Shown: positions 1 to 9,043, counted from the first letter of the stretch. The stretch is DNA of 64,000 nt from an uncultured Acetobacteraceae bacterium (GCA_943912335.1 CALTUD010000023.1:1-64000); one strand, 5' to 3'. Program-made: numbers and translations. The notes: generated by a model from the sequence alone, not told the origin.

Positions 1-39
1 ACTGAAGCTCCGGCGGGTCACGCCCGTCGGAGCTTCAGT
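1..39 (-). terminator. Intrinsic terminator hairpin of pheA
   Basis: Positions 1-17 pair with 23-39 as a 17-bp stem with one G-T wobble and a 5-nt loop. The pheA stop codon (35-37) lies inside the stem. The U-tract expected on the minus strand would lie left of position 1, outside the window, so it cannot be confirmed. Confidence 0.7.
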
Positions 40-910
40 CGCGGAAGGACGATCGCGGGTAGGTGCCCAAAATCAATACGGTGTCGGAGAAATAACGCAG
101 CTCGGACAGGGCGTTACGCATCGGCTCCGTGTCCGGATGCCCATCGGTATCGAGCAGGAACATGGTGGCCGTGAAGCGACCATCCTCCATGTAGCTTTCC
201 AGCCGGGTCATGTTGACGCTGTTGGTGGCGAAACCGCCCAATGCCTTGTAGAGCGCGGCAGGAACGTTGCGCACCCTAAACAGCAACGTCGTCATCACGT
301 CCGGGCCGGGTTCCGGCACCATCCGGTCGCGCGCCGCCACATAGAACCGCGTCGTGTTGTGCGCCGCATCCTCGACGTTGCGACGCAGCACCTCGAGCCC
401 ATGCAGTTCGGCCGCGAGTTCGGAGGCGATCGCGCCGTCCTCCTTGTTGCCCCAGCCCGCCACCAGCCCGGCGGCACCCGCGGTGTCGAACTCGATCACC
501 GGCTCCAGCCCCAGCTCGGCGATCAGCCCCCGCACCTGCCCCATCGCCACGGCATGCGTGTGCAGCCGCTTGAGGTCGGCGGGTTTCGTCCCCGGAATCG
601 CCAGCAGACAGTGCTCGACCCGCTGGAAATGCTCGCCGACGATATGCAGACCGCTGCCCGGCAGCAGGGTGTGGATGTCCGGCACACGCCCCACCAGACT
701 GTTCTCGCAGGCCAGCATCGCCAGCCCGGCACGGCCCGCATGCACCGCCTCGATCGCGTCGGCGAAGGTCGCGCAGGGCAGTGTTTCGCGGCCCGGAAAG
801 GCGTTCCGGCACGCCAGATCGGAATAAGCGCCACGCATTCCCTGGAAGGCGATCGGCCCGGGAACGGCGTGGAGCGCGACATGGGGCGCCGGCTGGGAAG
901 CGGTGGACAT
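35..910 (-). CDS. pheA: Prephenate dehydratase
   Basis: A 291-residue monofunctional prephenate dehydratase, converting prephenate to phenylpyruvate in phenylalanine biosynthesis in the cytoplasm. The N-terminal catalytic domain covers about residues 16-190 and ends in the family's TRF signature (NTTRFYV, 185-191), whose Thr is catalytic. A C-terminal ACT domain (about 207-285) carries the phenylalanine-sensing region, with LESYM in place of the classical ESRP motif, so feedback inhibition is likely but may differ in strength. The frame stays open upstream; ATG at 910 was chosen because the protein then begins about 18 residues before the conserved domain. It is divergent from the cytochrome gene, with about 120 bp between them. 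Confidence 0.93.
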   Translation of the reverse strand: MSTASQPAPHVALHAVPGPIAFQGMRGAYSDLACRNAFPGRETLPCATFADAIEAVHAGRAGLAMLACENSLVGRVPDIHTLLPGSGLHIVGEHFQRVEHCLLAIPGTKPADLKRLHTHAVAMGQVRGLIAELGLEPVIEFDTAGAAGLVAGWGNKEDGAIASELAAELHGLEVLRRNVEDAAHNTTRFYVAARDRMVPEPGPDVMTTLLFRVRNVPAALYKALGGFATNSVNMTRLESYMEDGRFTATMFLLDTDGHPDTEPMRNALSELRYFSDTVLILGTYPRSSFRD

Positions 911-1031
911 GGGTTCGTTCGGGGACCGGGTTGTTCGGGCGGGCTGCATCCCATAGGCTCCGGACAACCGCAAGCATGGGCCGGAACCGCCACTGCGCGT
1001 GGCCGGTCCCCTCCAGGCGCGGTATGTCCCG

Positions 1032-1901
1032 ATGTCGTTCTCCTCGTTCCACAGGATCGCCGCCGCCGCGGTGTGCGCCGCCATCGCCGCCGGCGTCTGC
1101 GCGACCGTGGCCGTGGTCGCGGTGCCGGACACGGCCCCACCCCGGCCTGCCTTCGCCATCGCGGGCGTGGACACGCCGCCTGCGCCGCGAACCGCCACGG
1201 TTCCAGTCGCCGACCGTCTCGCCCATGCCTCCGCCGAGCACGGCGCGATCCTGGCGCAACAGAACTGCGCCGCCTGCCATAGCTGGGTGGACGGCGCCCC
1301 GGCCGGTGTCGGACCCAACCTGTTCGGCGTGGTGGATCGCCCTGTCGCGAGCGTCGGCTCGTTCCATTATTCGCAAGCCTTGTCGGCGCTGGGCGGGCGC
1401 TGGAGCGCCGATCGGCTCGATGCCTGGCTGCTGAACCCGCAAGCGATGGCGCCGGGCACGCTGATGGGGTTCGCTGGGCTGCCGGACGGGCAGCAGCGCG
1501 CAGACCTGATCGCGTTTCTGCGCACGCAAGCGCCCAAGCCGGGCGAAAGCCGCGCCGATGCCGCCGCATTCGAGGCGATGGTGGCGAAGGCCGACCCGAA
1601 AGCGGGCGCGGAGCTGGTTGCCGGGCAGTGCGCCGCCTGCCACACGGTGGACAAGGATGGCGGCCCCGGCGCCGGCCCTGCTTTGTGGGGCGTGTTCGGA
1701 CGCGGCATCGCCCAGGGCGCCGACTTCACCTATTCCCCCGCCCTGTCGGCGCATCACGGCAGCTGGACCGTCGCCACGCTCGGCGAATGGCTGGCCGGCC
1801 CGCAGACATTCGCACCCGGCACACGGATGGGCTTTCCCGGCATCGCCGACCCGGCCGCACGCGCCAATGTGGTCGCTTATCTGAAGACGCTGCACCCGTG
1901 A
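1032..1901 (+). CDS. Membrane-anchored tandem diheme cytochrome c
   Basis: A 289-residue c-type cytochrome. A hydrophobic segment at about residues 9-31 should act as an uncleaved anchor or signal, placing the rest in the periplasm. Two CAACH haem-attachment sites (79-83 and 200-204) each sit in a similar ~100-residue module ending in GT[LR]MGF, with candidate axial Met145 and Met266, so the protein looks like an internal duplication of a mono-haem cytochrome c. Its electron partner is not visible here. ATG at 1032 is preferred over the in-frame ATG at 999 because it opens directly onto the signal-like segment. It is followed after 121 bp by hisN on the same strand. Confidence 0.9.
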   Translation: MSFSSFHRIAAAAVCAAIAAGVCATVAVVAVPDTAPPRPAFAIAGVDTPPAPRTATVPVADRLAHASAEHGAILAQQNCAACHSWVDGAPAGVGPNLFGVVDRPVASVGSFHYSQALSALGGRWSADRLDAWLLNPQAMAPGTLMGFAGLPDGQQRADLIAFLRTQAPKPGESRADAAAFEAMVAKADPKAGAELVAGQCAACHTVDKDGGPGAGPALWGVFGRGIAQGADFTYSPALSAHHGSWTVATLGEWLAGPQTFAPGTRMGFPGIADPAARANVVAYLKTLHP

Positions 1902-2022
1902 CGCCGGCTGGATGCAGGCGGCCCGTGTCGGGCCGGCTCCCCGCCAGAGTCGCGCCGAACGGCGTCCCGTCCGCATCCGCCCAGAGGACCACCAAGAGGA
2001 CCGCTCCGGCGGAACCGCTCCA

Positions 2023-2808
2023 ATGACCGACCGCATGCTGCTCGACACGGCGATCGCCGCAGCCGACCTGGCCCGCAGCGTGATCCTGCCCTTCTTCCGC
2101 GCCGGCGTGCGGGCCGACCTGAAAGGCGATGAGAGCCCGGTGACGATCGCCGACCGCGACGCCGAACAGGCGATGCGGGCGCTGCTGCTCGACCGCCTGC
2201 CGGAATGCGGCGTGCTGGGCGAGGAGTTCGGGCTCGATCGCCCCGAGGCGCGGCTGCGCTGGGTGCTGGACCCGATCGACGGCACCCGCGCCTTTCTCAC
2301 CGGCCGCCCCACCTTCGGCACGCTGATCGGCCTGCTCGACGACGGCGTGCCGGTGCTGGGCATCATCGACCAGCCGGCGACGGGCGAACGCTGGATCGGC
2401 GTCGCCGGACAGCCGACCCGTTTCGAAAGCACGCTGGGCGGGCGCGCCGGCACCCGCGCCTGTGCCGCCCTGGCGGATGCCGAACTCTCCTGTACCGATC
2501 CGGCGATGATGACGGACGACAGCGCCGCCCGTTTCGCCGCCCTCCAGGGCGCGACCAGACGCACGAGCTGGGGCGGCGATTGCTATGCCTACGGATTGCT
2601 GGCGCTGGGCCAGATCGACGTGATCGCCGAGCGCACCATGAAGGTGTGGGACTGGACGGCGATCGTGCCCGTGGTGGAGGGCGCGGGCGGCCGGGTCACC
2701 GACTGGCACGGCCGTCCCCTGCGTCCCGACAGCGACGGCACCGTTCTGGCCGTGGGCGACGGGCGTTTGACCGCGCCCGCGGCGTCCCTGCTCCAGGGTG
2801 CGCGATAG
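2023..2808 (+). CDS. hisN: Histidinol-phosphatase, inositol monophosphatase family
   Basis: A 261-residue member of the Mg-dependent inositol monophosphatase superfamily. Metal-ligand motifs are visible in order: GEE at 66-68, DPIDGTRAF at 83-91, and WDWTAIVPVVEGAGG in the C-terminal half. In Alphaproteobacteria proteins of this length and with this GGDCYAYGLLALG segment are usually the histidinol-phosphatase HisN, the penultimate step of histidine synthesis; a general inositol-phosphatase or CysQ-like role is the alternative. The start is ATG 2023, which opens 60 residues before the first metal motif. It is followed by serA after 82 bp. Confidence 0.83.
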   Translation: MTDRMLLDTAIAAADLARSVILPFFRAGVRADLKGDESPVTIADRDAEQAMRALLLDRLPECGVLGEEFGLDRPEARLRWVLDPIDGTRAFLTGRPTFGTLIGLLDDGVPVLGIIDQPATGERWIGVAGQPTRFESTLGGRAGTRACAALADAELSCTDPAMMTDDSAARFAALQGATRRTSWGGDCYAYGLLALGQIDVIAERTMKVWDWTAIVPVVEGAGGRVTDWHGRPLRPDSDGTVLAVGDGRLTAPAASLLQGAR

Positions 2809-2890
2809 CAGCCATTCGCCCCGCCCGGCTACACGGCGGAAACGCTTTGTCCTAACCCCCGTAGCTTCGAAGAACAGCGAGCACCGTTCG

Positions 2891-4135
2891 ATGGCCAGTC
2901 CCCTTTCCTTGTCCAAGGACCGGATCCGCGTCCTGCTGCTCGAAGGCGTGCATGACAGCGCGGTGGAGACCCTGGCCGCGAGCGGCTACGCCAGCGTCAC
3001 CCGCCATGCCGGCGCGCTCGACGGCGAGGCGCTGCGCGCGGCGCTGGACGGGGTGCATGTGGTCGGCATACGCAGCCGCACACAGCTCACCGAAGAGGTG
3101 ATCGCCGCCGCGGACAAGCTCGTCGCCATCGGCTGCTTCTGCATCGGCACCAATCAGGTGGCGCTCGACGCCGCCGCCAAACGGGGAATTCCGGTCTTCA
3201 ACGCGCCCTTCAGCAACACACGCAGCGTGGCCGAACTCGTGATGGGCGAGATCGTCATGCTGATGCGCCGCATCTTCCCGAAATCCGTCTCCGCCCATGC
3301 CGGCGGCTGGGACAAGTCGGCCGCCAACAGCTGGGAAGTGCGCGGCAAGACGCTGGGCATCGTCGGCTACGGCTCGATCGGCTCGCAGCTTTCCGTACTG
3401 GCGGAAGCGTTCGGCATGCGAGTGATCTATTTCGACACCATCGGCAAGCTGGGCCACGGCAACGCCACCGCCGTGCCGACCCTCGCCCGTCTTCTGGCCG
3501 AAAGCGACGTGGTCAGCCTGCACGTGCCGCAGACGCCGGACACCGACCTCCTGATCGGCGAAGACGAGATCCGCGCGATGAAGCCGGGCTCGTTCCTGCT
3601 CAACAACGCACGCGGCAACGTGGTCGATCTCGACGCGTTGGCCCGTGCGCTCGATGACGGCCACCTGCTCGGCGCCGCGATCGACGTGTTTCCGATCGAG
3701 CCCGGCAACAACAAGGAGCGCTTCTCCTCGCCGCTCCAGGGCCGGGACAACGTGATCCTGACCCCTCATATCGGCGGCTCCACGGCGGAAGCGCAGGAAC
3801 GCATCGGCGTGGAGGTGGCGACCAAGCTGGTGGAATACAGCGATGTCGGCGCGACGCTAGGCGCGGTGAACTTCCCGCAGGTGCAACTGCCGCCGCGCCC
3901 GCGCGGCACGCGCTTCATGCACGTGCACACCAACACCCCGGGCATCCTGCGCCGCATCAACGAGATCTTCTCCGAGGCGCAGGCCAACATCGCCGCCCAG
4001 TTCCTGCAGACGGACGGCGAGCTGGGCTACGTGGTGGTGGAAGCCGAGACCGATCGTGACGACGACGCGGCGATCCTGGCCAAGCTGCGCGCGCTCGACG
4101 GCACCATCCGCGCACGTTTGCTTTACCAGCGCTGA
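2891..4135 (+). CDS. serA: D-3-phosphoglycerate dehydrogenase
   Basis: A 414-residue enzyme oxidising 3-phosphoglycerate to 3-phosphohydroxypyruvate, the first step of serine synthesis. It has the short, E. coli-like architecture: substrate domain, inserted NAD-binding domain with GYGSIGSQ, and a C-terminal ACT domain (about the last 75 residues, containing HTNTPGILRRINEIF) that usually mediates serine feedback. Catalytic-region motifs NNARGNVVD and TPHIGGST are intact. ATG 2891 gives the family's normal N-terminus. No other serine gene is adjacent. Confidence 0.95.
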   Translation: MASPLSLSKDRIRVLLLEGVHDSAVETLAASGYASVTRHAGALDGEALRAALDGVHVVGIRSRTQLTEEVIAAADKLVAIGCFCIGTNQVALDAAAKRGIPVFNAPFSNTRSVAELVMGEIVMLMRRIFPKSVSAHAGGWDKSAANSWEVRGKTLGIVGYGSIGSQLSVLAEAFGMRVIYFDTIGKLGHGNATAVPTLARLLAESDVVSLHVPQTPDTDLLIGEDEIRAMKPGSFLLNNARGNVVDLDALARALDDGHLLGAAIDVFPIEPGNNKERFSSPLQGRDNVILTPHIGGSTAEAQERIGVEVATKLVEYSDVGATLGAVNFPQVQLPPRPRGTRFMHVHTNTPGILRRINEIFSEAQANIAAQFLQTDGELGYVVVEAETDRDDDAAILAKLRALDGTIRARLLYQR

Positions 4136-4142
4136 GCGGGCC

Positions 4143-4165
4143 GCGCCGTTAACCGGCGCTTAAAT
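4143..4165 (+). terminator. Weak hairpin after serA
   Basis: A 6-bp perfect stem (GCGCCG at 4143-4148 with CGGCGC at 4154-4159) and a 5-nt loop is followed by TTAAAT. The position, 8 nt after the serA stop, fits a weak terminator. The short stem and poor T-tract keep confidence low. Confidence 0.35.
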
Positions 4166-4177
4166 CGGCGGCCCATA

Positions 4178-4204
4178 GGCTTCGGATCGTTCTGATCCGG
4201 AGCC
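4178..4204 (+). promoter_or_regulatory. Hairpin covering the comM ribosome-binding site
   Basis: Positions 4178-4188 pair with 4194-4204 (11 bp, one G-T wobble, loop GTTCT). The right arm contains CCGGAG, the only good Shine-Dalgarno candidate for the ATG at 4208, so the ribosome-binding site would be sequestered when the hairpin is formed. Pairing is directly visible; a regulatory role is inference. Confidence 0.5.
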
Positions 4205-4207
4205 CGC

Positions 4208-5698
4208 ATGACCATCGCCTGCGTCAAGAGTTTCGCCTTCGCCGGCATCGATGCGATCCCGGTGGATGTGGAAGTGCAGATCGCCAACGGGCTGCCGGCG
4301 TTTCTGCTGGTGGGCCTCGCCGACAAGGCGGTGGGCGAAGCGCGGGAACGCGTGCGTGCGGCACTGACGTCGATGGGGCTAGCCCTGCCGCCCAAGCGGG
4401 TGCTGATCAATCTGGCGCCGGCCGATCTTCAAAAGGAAGGCAGCCATTTCGATCTGCCGATCGCCCTGGCGGTGCTGGCGGCGATGGATGTGCTGCCGAG
4501 ACACGAAGTGTCGAACTACGCGGCCGTCGGAGAATTGTCGCTGGACGGGCGGATCAACCCGGTCTCCGGCGTGCTGGCGGCGGCGATGGGCGCGTCCGAG
4601 CGCGATCTGGGGCTGGTCTGTGCGGCGCAGCAGGGCGGGGAAGCCTCCTGGGTCGGCCGAATCGAGGTTCTGGCCGCACCCGATCTTCTGTCGCTGGTCA
4701 ACCATTTCCGAGGCGAACAGGTGCTGAGCCCGCCGGTCCCTCCCGGCGCCGCCGAGGTGCCGAACCAGCCCGATCTGGCCGACGTGAGGGGCATGGAGAC
4801 CGCACGGCGTGCGCTGGAGATCGCCGCCGCCGGATCTCATTCGTTGATGATGATCGGTCCACCCGGAGCGGGAAAATCCATGCTGGCCGCACGCCTGCCG
4901 GGCATTCTGCCGGACCTGTCGGTCGCGGAAGCCCTTGAGGTCAGCACCATCCACAGCATCGCCGGGCTGCTGCAGGACGGAAAGCTGGTGACGCGCCCGC
5001 CCTTCCGGGAGCCGCATCACTCCGCCAGCCAGGCGGCGATCGTGGGTGGAGGGCCGAAGGCGAAACCGGGCGAGGTCAGTCTCGCGCACAAAGGCGTTCT
5101 GTTCCTGGACGAGATGCCCGAACTGGCACGGCAGTCGCTGGAAGCTCTGCGGTCGCCGATCGAGACCGGGCGCACCACAGTCGCACGGGCCGCTGCGCAC
5201 TACACCTATCCGGCCCGGTTCCAGCTCGTCGCGGCGATGAATCCGTGCCGGTGCGGCCATCTCGGCGATGCCGGACGCGAATGCAAGCGGGCGCCCCGTT
5301 GCGGCGAGGAATACATGTCCAAGCTGAGCGGGCCGCTGCTGGACCGGATCGACCTCACCGTGGAAATGACGCCGGTTTCGCCCGGCGAGATGTCGCGCGC
5401 ACCGAAAGGCGAAGCCTCCTGCGTGGTCGCCGACCGCATCAAACACTGCCGGGCCCGACAGATCGCCCGTCAGGACGGACTCTGCAATGCCGAAGCCAGT
5501 CCGGACCGATTCGAACTGGACGCCGCCGCCCGCGAGCTGGGCGAGCAGGCTGCGGATCGCCTGGCCCTGTCGGCACGCGGTTTCACGCGGATGCTGCGCG
5601 TGTCCCGCACCATCGCCGATCTGGCCGGAAGCGACCGGGTGGAGCCGCTCCATGTCGCGGAAGCCCTGCGCTTCCGGCGTCGTCCGACGGCGGCATGA
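4208..5698 (+). CDS. comM: ComM/YifB-family AAA ATPase (Mg-chelatase-like)
   Basis: A 496-residue protein with full family architecture: an N-terminal Lon-protease-like ChlI domain (about 1-170), the AAA core with Walker A GPPGAGKS (217-224) and Walker B LFLDEMPE, and a C-terminal domain with the arginine-finger region LLDRIDL. A cysteine cluster (CRCGH, then two further Cys before LLDRIDL) probably binds zinc. ComM is a hexameric helicase promoting branch migration during natural transformation in some bacteria; here competence itself is not shown. Its ribosome-binding site lies in a hairpin. A small DUF3072 gene follows after 35 nt. Confidence 0.92.
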   Translation: MTIACVKSFAFAGIDAIPVDVEVQIANGLPAFLLVGLADKAVGEARERVRAALTSMGLALPPKRVLINLAPADLQKEGSHFDLPIALAVLAAMDVLPRHEVSNYAAVGELSLDGRINPVSGVLAAAMGASERDLGLVCAAQQGGEASWVGRIEVLAAPDLLSLVNHFRGEQVLSPPVPPGAAEVPNQPDLADVRGMETARRALEIAAAGSHSLMMIGPPGAGKSMLAARLPGILPDLSVAEALEVSTIHSIAGLLQDGKLVTRPPFREPHHSASQAAIVGGGPKAKPGEVSLAHKGVLFLDEMPELARQSLEALRSPIETGRTTVARAAAHYTYPARFQLVAAMNPCRCGHLGDAGRECKRAPRCGEEYMSKLSGPLLDRIDLTVEMTPVSPGEMSRAPKGEASCVVADRIKHCRARQIARQDGLCNAEASPDRFELDAAARELGEQAADRLALSARGFTRMLRVSRTIADLAGSDRVEPLHVAEALRFRRRPTAA

Positions 5699-5733
5699 CC
5701 TTCCTGACGTTCCAGTGAGCCAGGGAACAAACC

Positions 5734-5994
5734 ATGGACGAAACCGTTCCTGCCGGCATGAGCAACAACCCGAAGACCGACGCCGCGGACGCGCAGGATC
5801 TGCCGTCCAACACCGTCAAGAACCCCGACGACTGGACGACCGGCGGCGAAAGCATGACCGGTGCGCAGGCGTCCTATCTGAAGACGCTGTCGGAAGAGGC
5901 CGGAGAGCCATTCGACGAAACGTTGAGCAAGGGCGAAGCCTCCAAACGGATCGATGCGCTGCAATCAGCGACCGGCCGCGGCAAGGATCATTGA
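5734..5994 (+). CDS. DUF3072 family small protein
   Basis: An 86-residue, hydrophilic, acidic protein. Its second half, beginning MTGAQASYLKTLSEEAGEPF and continuing through TLSKGEASKRID, matches the conserved core of DUF3072 as I know the family; no biochemical function is established. The first half is polar and low in hydrophobics, probably disordered. It is 35 nt downstream of comM on the same strand and may be co-transcribed. It ends 4 nt before the convergent metC stop. Confidence 0.75.
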   Translation: MDETVPAGMSNNPKTDAADAQDLPSNTVKNPDDWTTGGESMTGAQASYLKTLSEEAGEPFDETLSKGEASKRIDALQSATGRGKDH

Positions 5995-5998
5995 CCCG

Positions 5999-7186
5999 CT
6001 AGAACGAGGCCTCGCGCAACACGGCGAGGCCGCCTTCCAGATCGGCCAGCAGGCTCGGAACCGGTTCCAGCCCGATATGCAGGCGCAGGGCAGGACCGGA
6101 CTCCGGACGGTTCACCGTGCGGGTGATCGTCCCCGTGGTCGGAAGAACCAAGCTCTCGTAACCGCCCCAGGACGCGCCCAGTCCGAATACGCCCATTGCT
6201 CCAGCCATGTCCTCCACGGCCGCAGCCGTATAGCGATCATGGAATACGACGCCGAACAGGCTGGCGGCACCGCTGAAATCCCGCATGAAATGAAGATGGC
6301 CCGGACAGTCGGGCAGCGCGGGATGAAGCACGCGCGCCACTTCTGGGCGCTGCTGCAGCCAATACGCGACCTCCAACGCCGCACGGGATTGCTGCTCCAG
6401 CCGAATTCCCATGGTTCGAAGCCCGCGCAACACCAGCCAGCAATCGTCCGGCGACGCGAACTGTCCCATCTGCACCACGGAATCGCGCAGCGTCACCCAG
6501 TCCGCCTCGTCCGACACCGTGATCGCGCCGACGACCGCATCCGCATGCCCGGCCGGATACTTGGTCAACGCCTGGATCGACACGTCCACGCCATGCCGGA
6601 ACGGCTGGAACACATGGATACCCCAGGTATTGTCCAGCATCAGCTTGGCGCCGTGCTCGTGGGCCACGCGCGCCAGCATCGGCACGTCCTGCACCTCGAA
6701 GCTGTGGCTACCGGGACTTTCCGCGAAAACCACCTGCGTGGCCGGGCGCATCAACGCATGCAGCGAGGCCTCGTCGATCAGCGGGTCGTAATAGGTCGTT
6801 TCCACACCCAGGCGGCGCAGCATCGTGTCGCAGAACCGGCGGGTCGGACCGTAGACGCTGTCGGGGATCAGGCAATGACCACCCGCTCCCAGGAAAGACA
6901 GCAACGCCGTGGTGCAGGCCGCCAGACCGGACGACACGACCTGGGTATGCGCCCCGCCCTCGATCCCGGCGATCGCCTCTTCCAGCAAGGCCTGGGTCGG
7001 CCCGCCCATGGCGCCGTAGATGAGCTGGTGCTCGTAGCGCTGCGCCGAACGCGCGCGCATCGCATCCATGCTGTCATAGAGAACGGTGGAACCGCGCGAC
7101 ACGCCGGGACTGACGAAATGCGGCTCGCCGTGGGCATGCCCACGGCCGATCTGCACCAGCTTGCCGTTCAGCTCGCTCCAGCTCAT
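5999..7186 (-). CDS. metC: Cystathionine beta-lyase
   Basis: A 395-residue PLP enzyme of the Cys/Met-metabolism family, cleaving cystathionine to homocysteine. The PLP-binding lysine lies in SIQALTKYPAGHAD, and the cofactor-ring segment (GLAACTTALLSFL) and LDNTWG aspartate are present. The MetC assignment over MetB/gamma-lyase rests on the YEHQLIYGAMGGPT and SWGGYESL segments, typical of proteobacterial MetC. ATG 7186 overlaps the upstream sulfurtransferase stop by 4 nt (ATGA), implying translational coupling, so sulfur handling is the likely shared theme. Confidence 0.88.
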   Translation of the reverse strand: MSWSELNGKLVQIGRGHAHGEPHFVSPGVSRGSTVLYDSMDAMRARSAQRYEHQLIYGAMGGPTQALLEEAIAGIEGGAHTQVVSSGLAACTTALLSFLGAGGHCLIPDSVYGPTRRFCDTMLRRLGVETTYYDPLIDEASLHALMRPATQVVFAESPGSHSFEVQDVPMLARVAHEHGAKLMLDNTWGIHVFQPFRHGVDVSIQALTKYPAGHADAVVGAITVSDEADWVTLRDSVVQMGQFASPDDCWLVLRGLRTMGIRLEQQSRAALEVAYWLQQRPEVARVLHPALPDCPGHLHFMRDFSGAASLFGVVFHDRYTAAAVEDMAGAMGVFGLGASWGGYESLVLPTTGTITRTVNRPESGPALRLHIGLEPVPSLLADLEGGLAVLREASF

Positions 7187-8055
7187 CTGCCGGCGCCCAC
7201 GGCACGCGGCGCGGGCGACTGCGCCCATTCCGTCCATGAACCGTCATACAGCGCGCCATGCCCGAACCCGGCCCGGACCAGCGCCAGAGTGAGCACGGAA
7301 GCCGTCAGGCCGGACCCGCAACTCGTCACCACGCGGTCCCCCTCCGTCACGCCGGCGGCGGCGAAGCGCGCACGCAAGACCTCCACCGGCTTCAGATGCG
7401 TTCCATCCATCAACTCCCCGAACGGCAGGCTGCTCGCGCCGGGAACATGCCCGCCGGGCAGGCCGGCACGCGGCTCGGGCACCTCGGCGGTGAAACGGCC
7501 GGCGCTGCGCGCATCCAGAAGACGCGGTGCGCTCTCGTCTCCGGCCGACGCCTGTTGCGACCAGAGCAACATGTCGCCGAGCCCCGCCAAACGGCCTGCA
7601 CGAAACCGCGCGGTGAAGCGGCCGGGCCCGACAGGGTCCGGCTCCCCGCTCTCGGTCGGCCGGTTCTCGGCGCGCCATGCCGGCAGGCCACCATCCAAAA
7701 CGCGCACGCGGTCGTGCCCGAACAGCCCCGCCAGCCACCAGCCCCGCGCCGCGGACGCGAGGCCGGTCTGATCGTAGAACACGATCTCGCTCTCGTCGCC
7801 GGCGCCGAGCGCCGCGAACAGGCGCGCGAAACGCCCCTGGCTCGGAACCATATGCGGCAGACCCGTATCAGGGTCGGAAAACTGCTCGATGTCGAACCGG
7901 CGCGCACCCGGGATATGCGCCGCACGGAATTCTGCCTCGGGATCGAAATTCTGACCGGGCAGCAAAGCCGTGGCGTCCAGGATCACCAGACGCTCGCGCG
8001 TTTCGGCATCCGCGATCAGCGCAGCCAGGGCTTCGGTGGAAACAAGCGGACCCAT
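7183..8055 (-). CDS. sseA: 3-mercaptopyruvate sulfurtransferase (tandem rhodanese)
   Basis: A 290-residue protein made of two rhodanese domains. The C-terminal domain carries the active loop CGSGLTA, the CG[SA]G[IVL]TA signature that separates 3-mercaptopyruvate sulfurtransferases from thiosulfate sulfurtransferases (which have CRxGxT-type loops). The first domain (DATALLPGQNFDPEAEF) is the non-catalytic one. ATG 8055 gives the family N-terminus; the frame is open upstream. It overlaps metC by 4 nt. Role: transfer of sulfur from mercaptopyruvate to thiophilic acceptors. Confidence 0.88.
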   Translation of the reverse strand: MGPLVSTEALAALIADAETRERLVILDATALLPGQNFDPEAEFRAAHIPGARRFDIEQFSDPDTGLPHMVPSQGRFARLFAALGAGDESEIVFYDQTGLASAARGWWLAGLFGHDRVRVLDGGLPAWRAENRPTESGEPDPVGPGRFTARFRAGRLAGLGDMLLWSQQASAGDESAPRLLDARSAGRFTAEVPEPRAGLPGGHVPGASSLPFGELMDGTHLKPVEVLRARFAAAGVTEGDRVVTSCGSGLTASVLTLALVRAGFGHGALYDGSWTEWAQSPAPRAVGAGR

Positions 8056-8107
8056 TCGATCTCCCCGCCATCCGGCCGAACGGCCGGACGGAAGCGGCCA
8101 TCCTATT

Positions 8108-9022
8108 TCACCGGCCGGCATACTCCGCAAGCAGGGCACGAAGCTTCTGCGCCGCCGCTGCCCCTTTCAGGGATTCGCGCCAGCTCGCTTCCGCCACTTT
8201 CTGATGCGCCGCCACCGCCTCCGGCGCGCTGGTCACCATGGCGATGCCGCCCGGCTCGTCGAAGCGCGTGTCGCAGGCGAACGGATTGATCGCCAGGGTC
8301 GCGCGGTCGCGCTGGCGCATGACGAAGCAGGTGGGCGGCACGGAAACGCCAGGCAGCAGGCTGAACTGCAGCCCCATCGGTTCTGTCTCGAGCACGTCGA
8401 CCACCGCCGCGATCTCGATCCGGGCGACGTCGCGACAGCGCGCACGCGTCTCGGGACGCAAAGGCAGGCCGGGGCACACGCCGTTCTCCAGAACGTGGCG
8501 GATCGCCTGTTCCGGCAGGATGGCGATGATGCCGGGACGACGATCGCGATAGGAATGCCGCCGCGCCGCCTGGATCTCCAGCACCTGATCGCACAGCAGC
8601 CGAGCCGCTTTCGGGTCCTTGTCCTGCTCGACCAGCTCCAGCATCGCGTCGGTCCGCAAAGCGTCATAGGCCTCGGACGTCACCAGCTGACAAAAGGCAG
8701 GACCCAGCTGGAGGATCTGATCGGCGCTCTCCTCCACCTGACGGAGACGCTCGAAGAAACCGATTCCCCGGCTATAATATTCGACACCGATCCCAAGAAG
8801 AGACAATGGCGATATTTTGAGAAGCTCGGCCAGCCGCTGAACCGTGTCGAGCTTGATCACCTCGCCTTTTTCGTAGCGATACAGGGCCGCGCGAGACACG
8901 CCGAGCTTGGCGGCGATCTCGTCCGCACGCATACCGGTTTCAAGCCGGTAGGCGCGCAGTTGCTGTCCGATCTCGTTCAGGCGCATCGGGCTCGGCCCGG
9001 TCCCAATTGTCCTCGTTGGCAT
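8108..9022 (-). CDS. XRE-family transcriptional regulator
   Basis: A 304-residue regulator. The helix-turn-helix is at the N-terminus (IGQQLRAYRLETGMRADEIA followed by KLGVSRAALYRYEKGEV). The long C-terminal part (about 230 residues) has no motif I can name; it contains two cysteines near CFVMRQRDR and is probably a ligand or dimerisation domain. Two starts are possible: ATG 9022, which sits about 15 nt after the predicted transcription start, and ATG 8986, nearer the HTH. It is 52 bp upstream of sseA-metC on the same strand, so control of sulfur genes is conceivable but unsupported. Confidence 0.8.
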   Translation of the reverse strand: MPTRTIGTGPSPMRLNEIGQQLRAYRLETGMRADEIAAKLGVSRAALYRYEKGEVIKLDTVQRLAELLKISPLSLLGIGVEYYSRGIGFFERLRQVEESADQILQLGPAFCQLVTSEAYDALRTDAMLELVEQDKDPKAARLLCDQVLEIQAARRHSYRDRRPGIIAILPEQAIRHVLENGVCPGLPLRPETRARCRDVARIEIAAVVDVLETEPMGLQFSLLPGVSVPPTCFVMRQRDRATLAINPFACDTRFDEPGGIAMVTSAPEAVAAHQKVAEASWRESLKGAAAAQKLRALLAEYAGR

Positions 9023-9043
9023 GATCGTCGCGCCGTTTACGAA

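Noticed and set aside
276..2564. Long minus-strand open frame of 762 codons over pheA, the cytochrome gene and hisN
   Set aside because: Repetitive Arg/Ala/Gly-rich translation without domains; three well-supported genes occupy other frames. High GC makes long spurious frames common.
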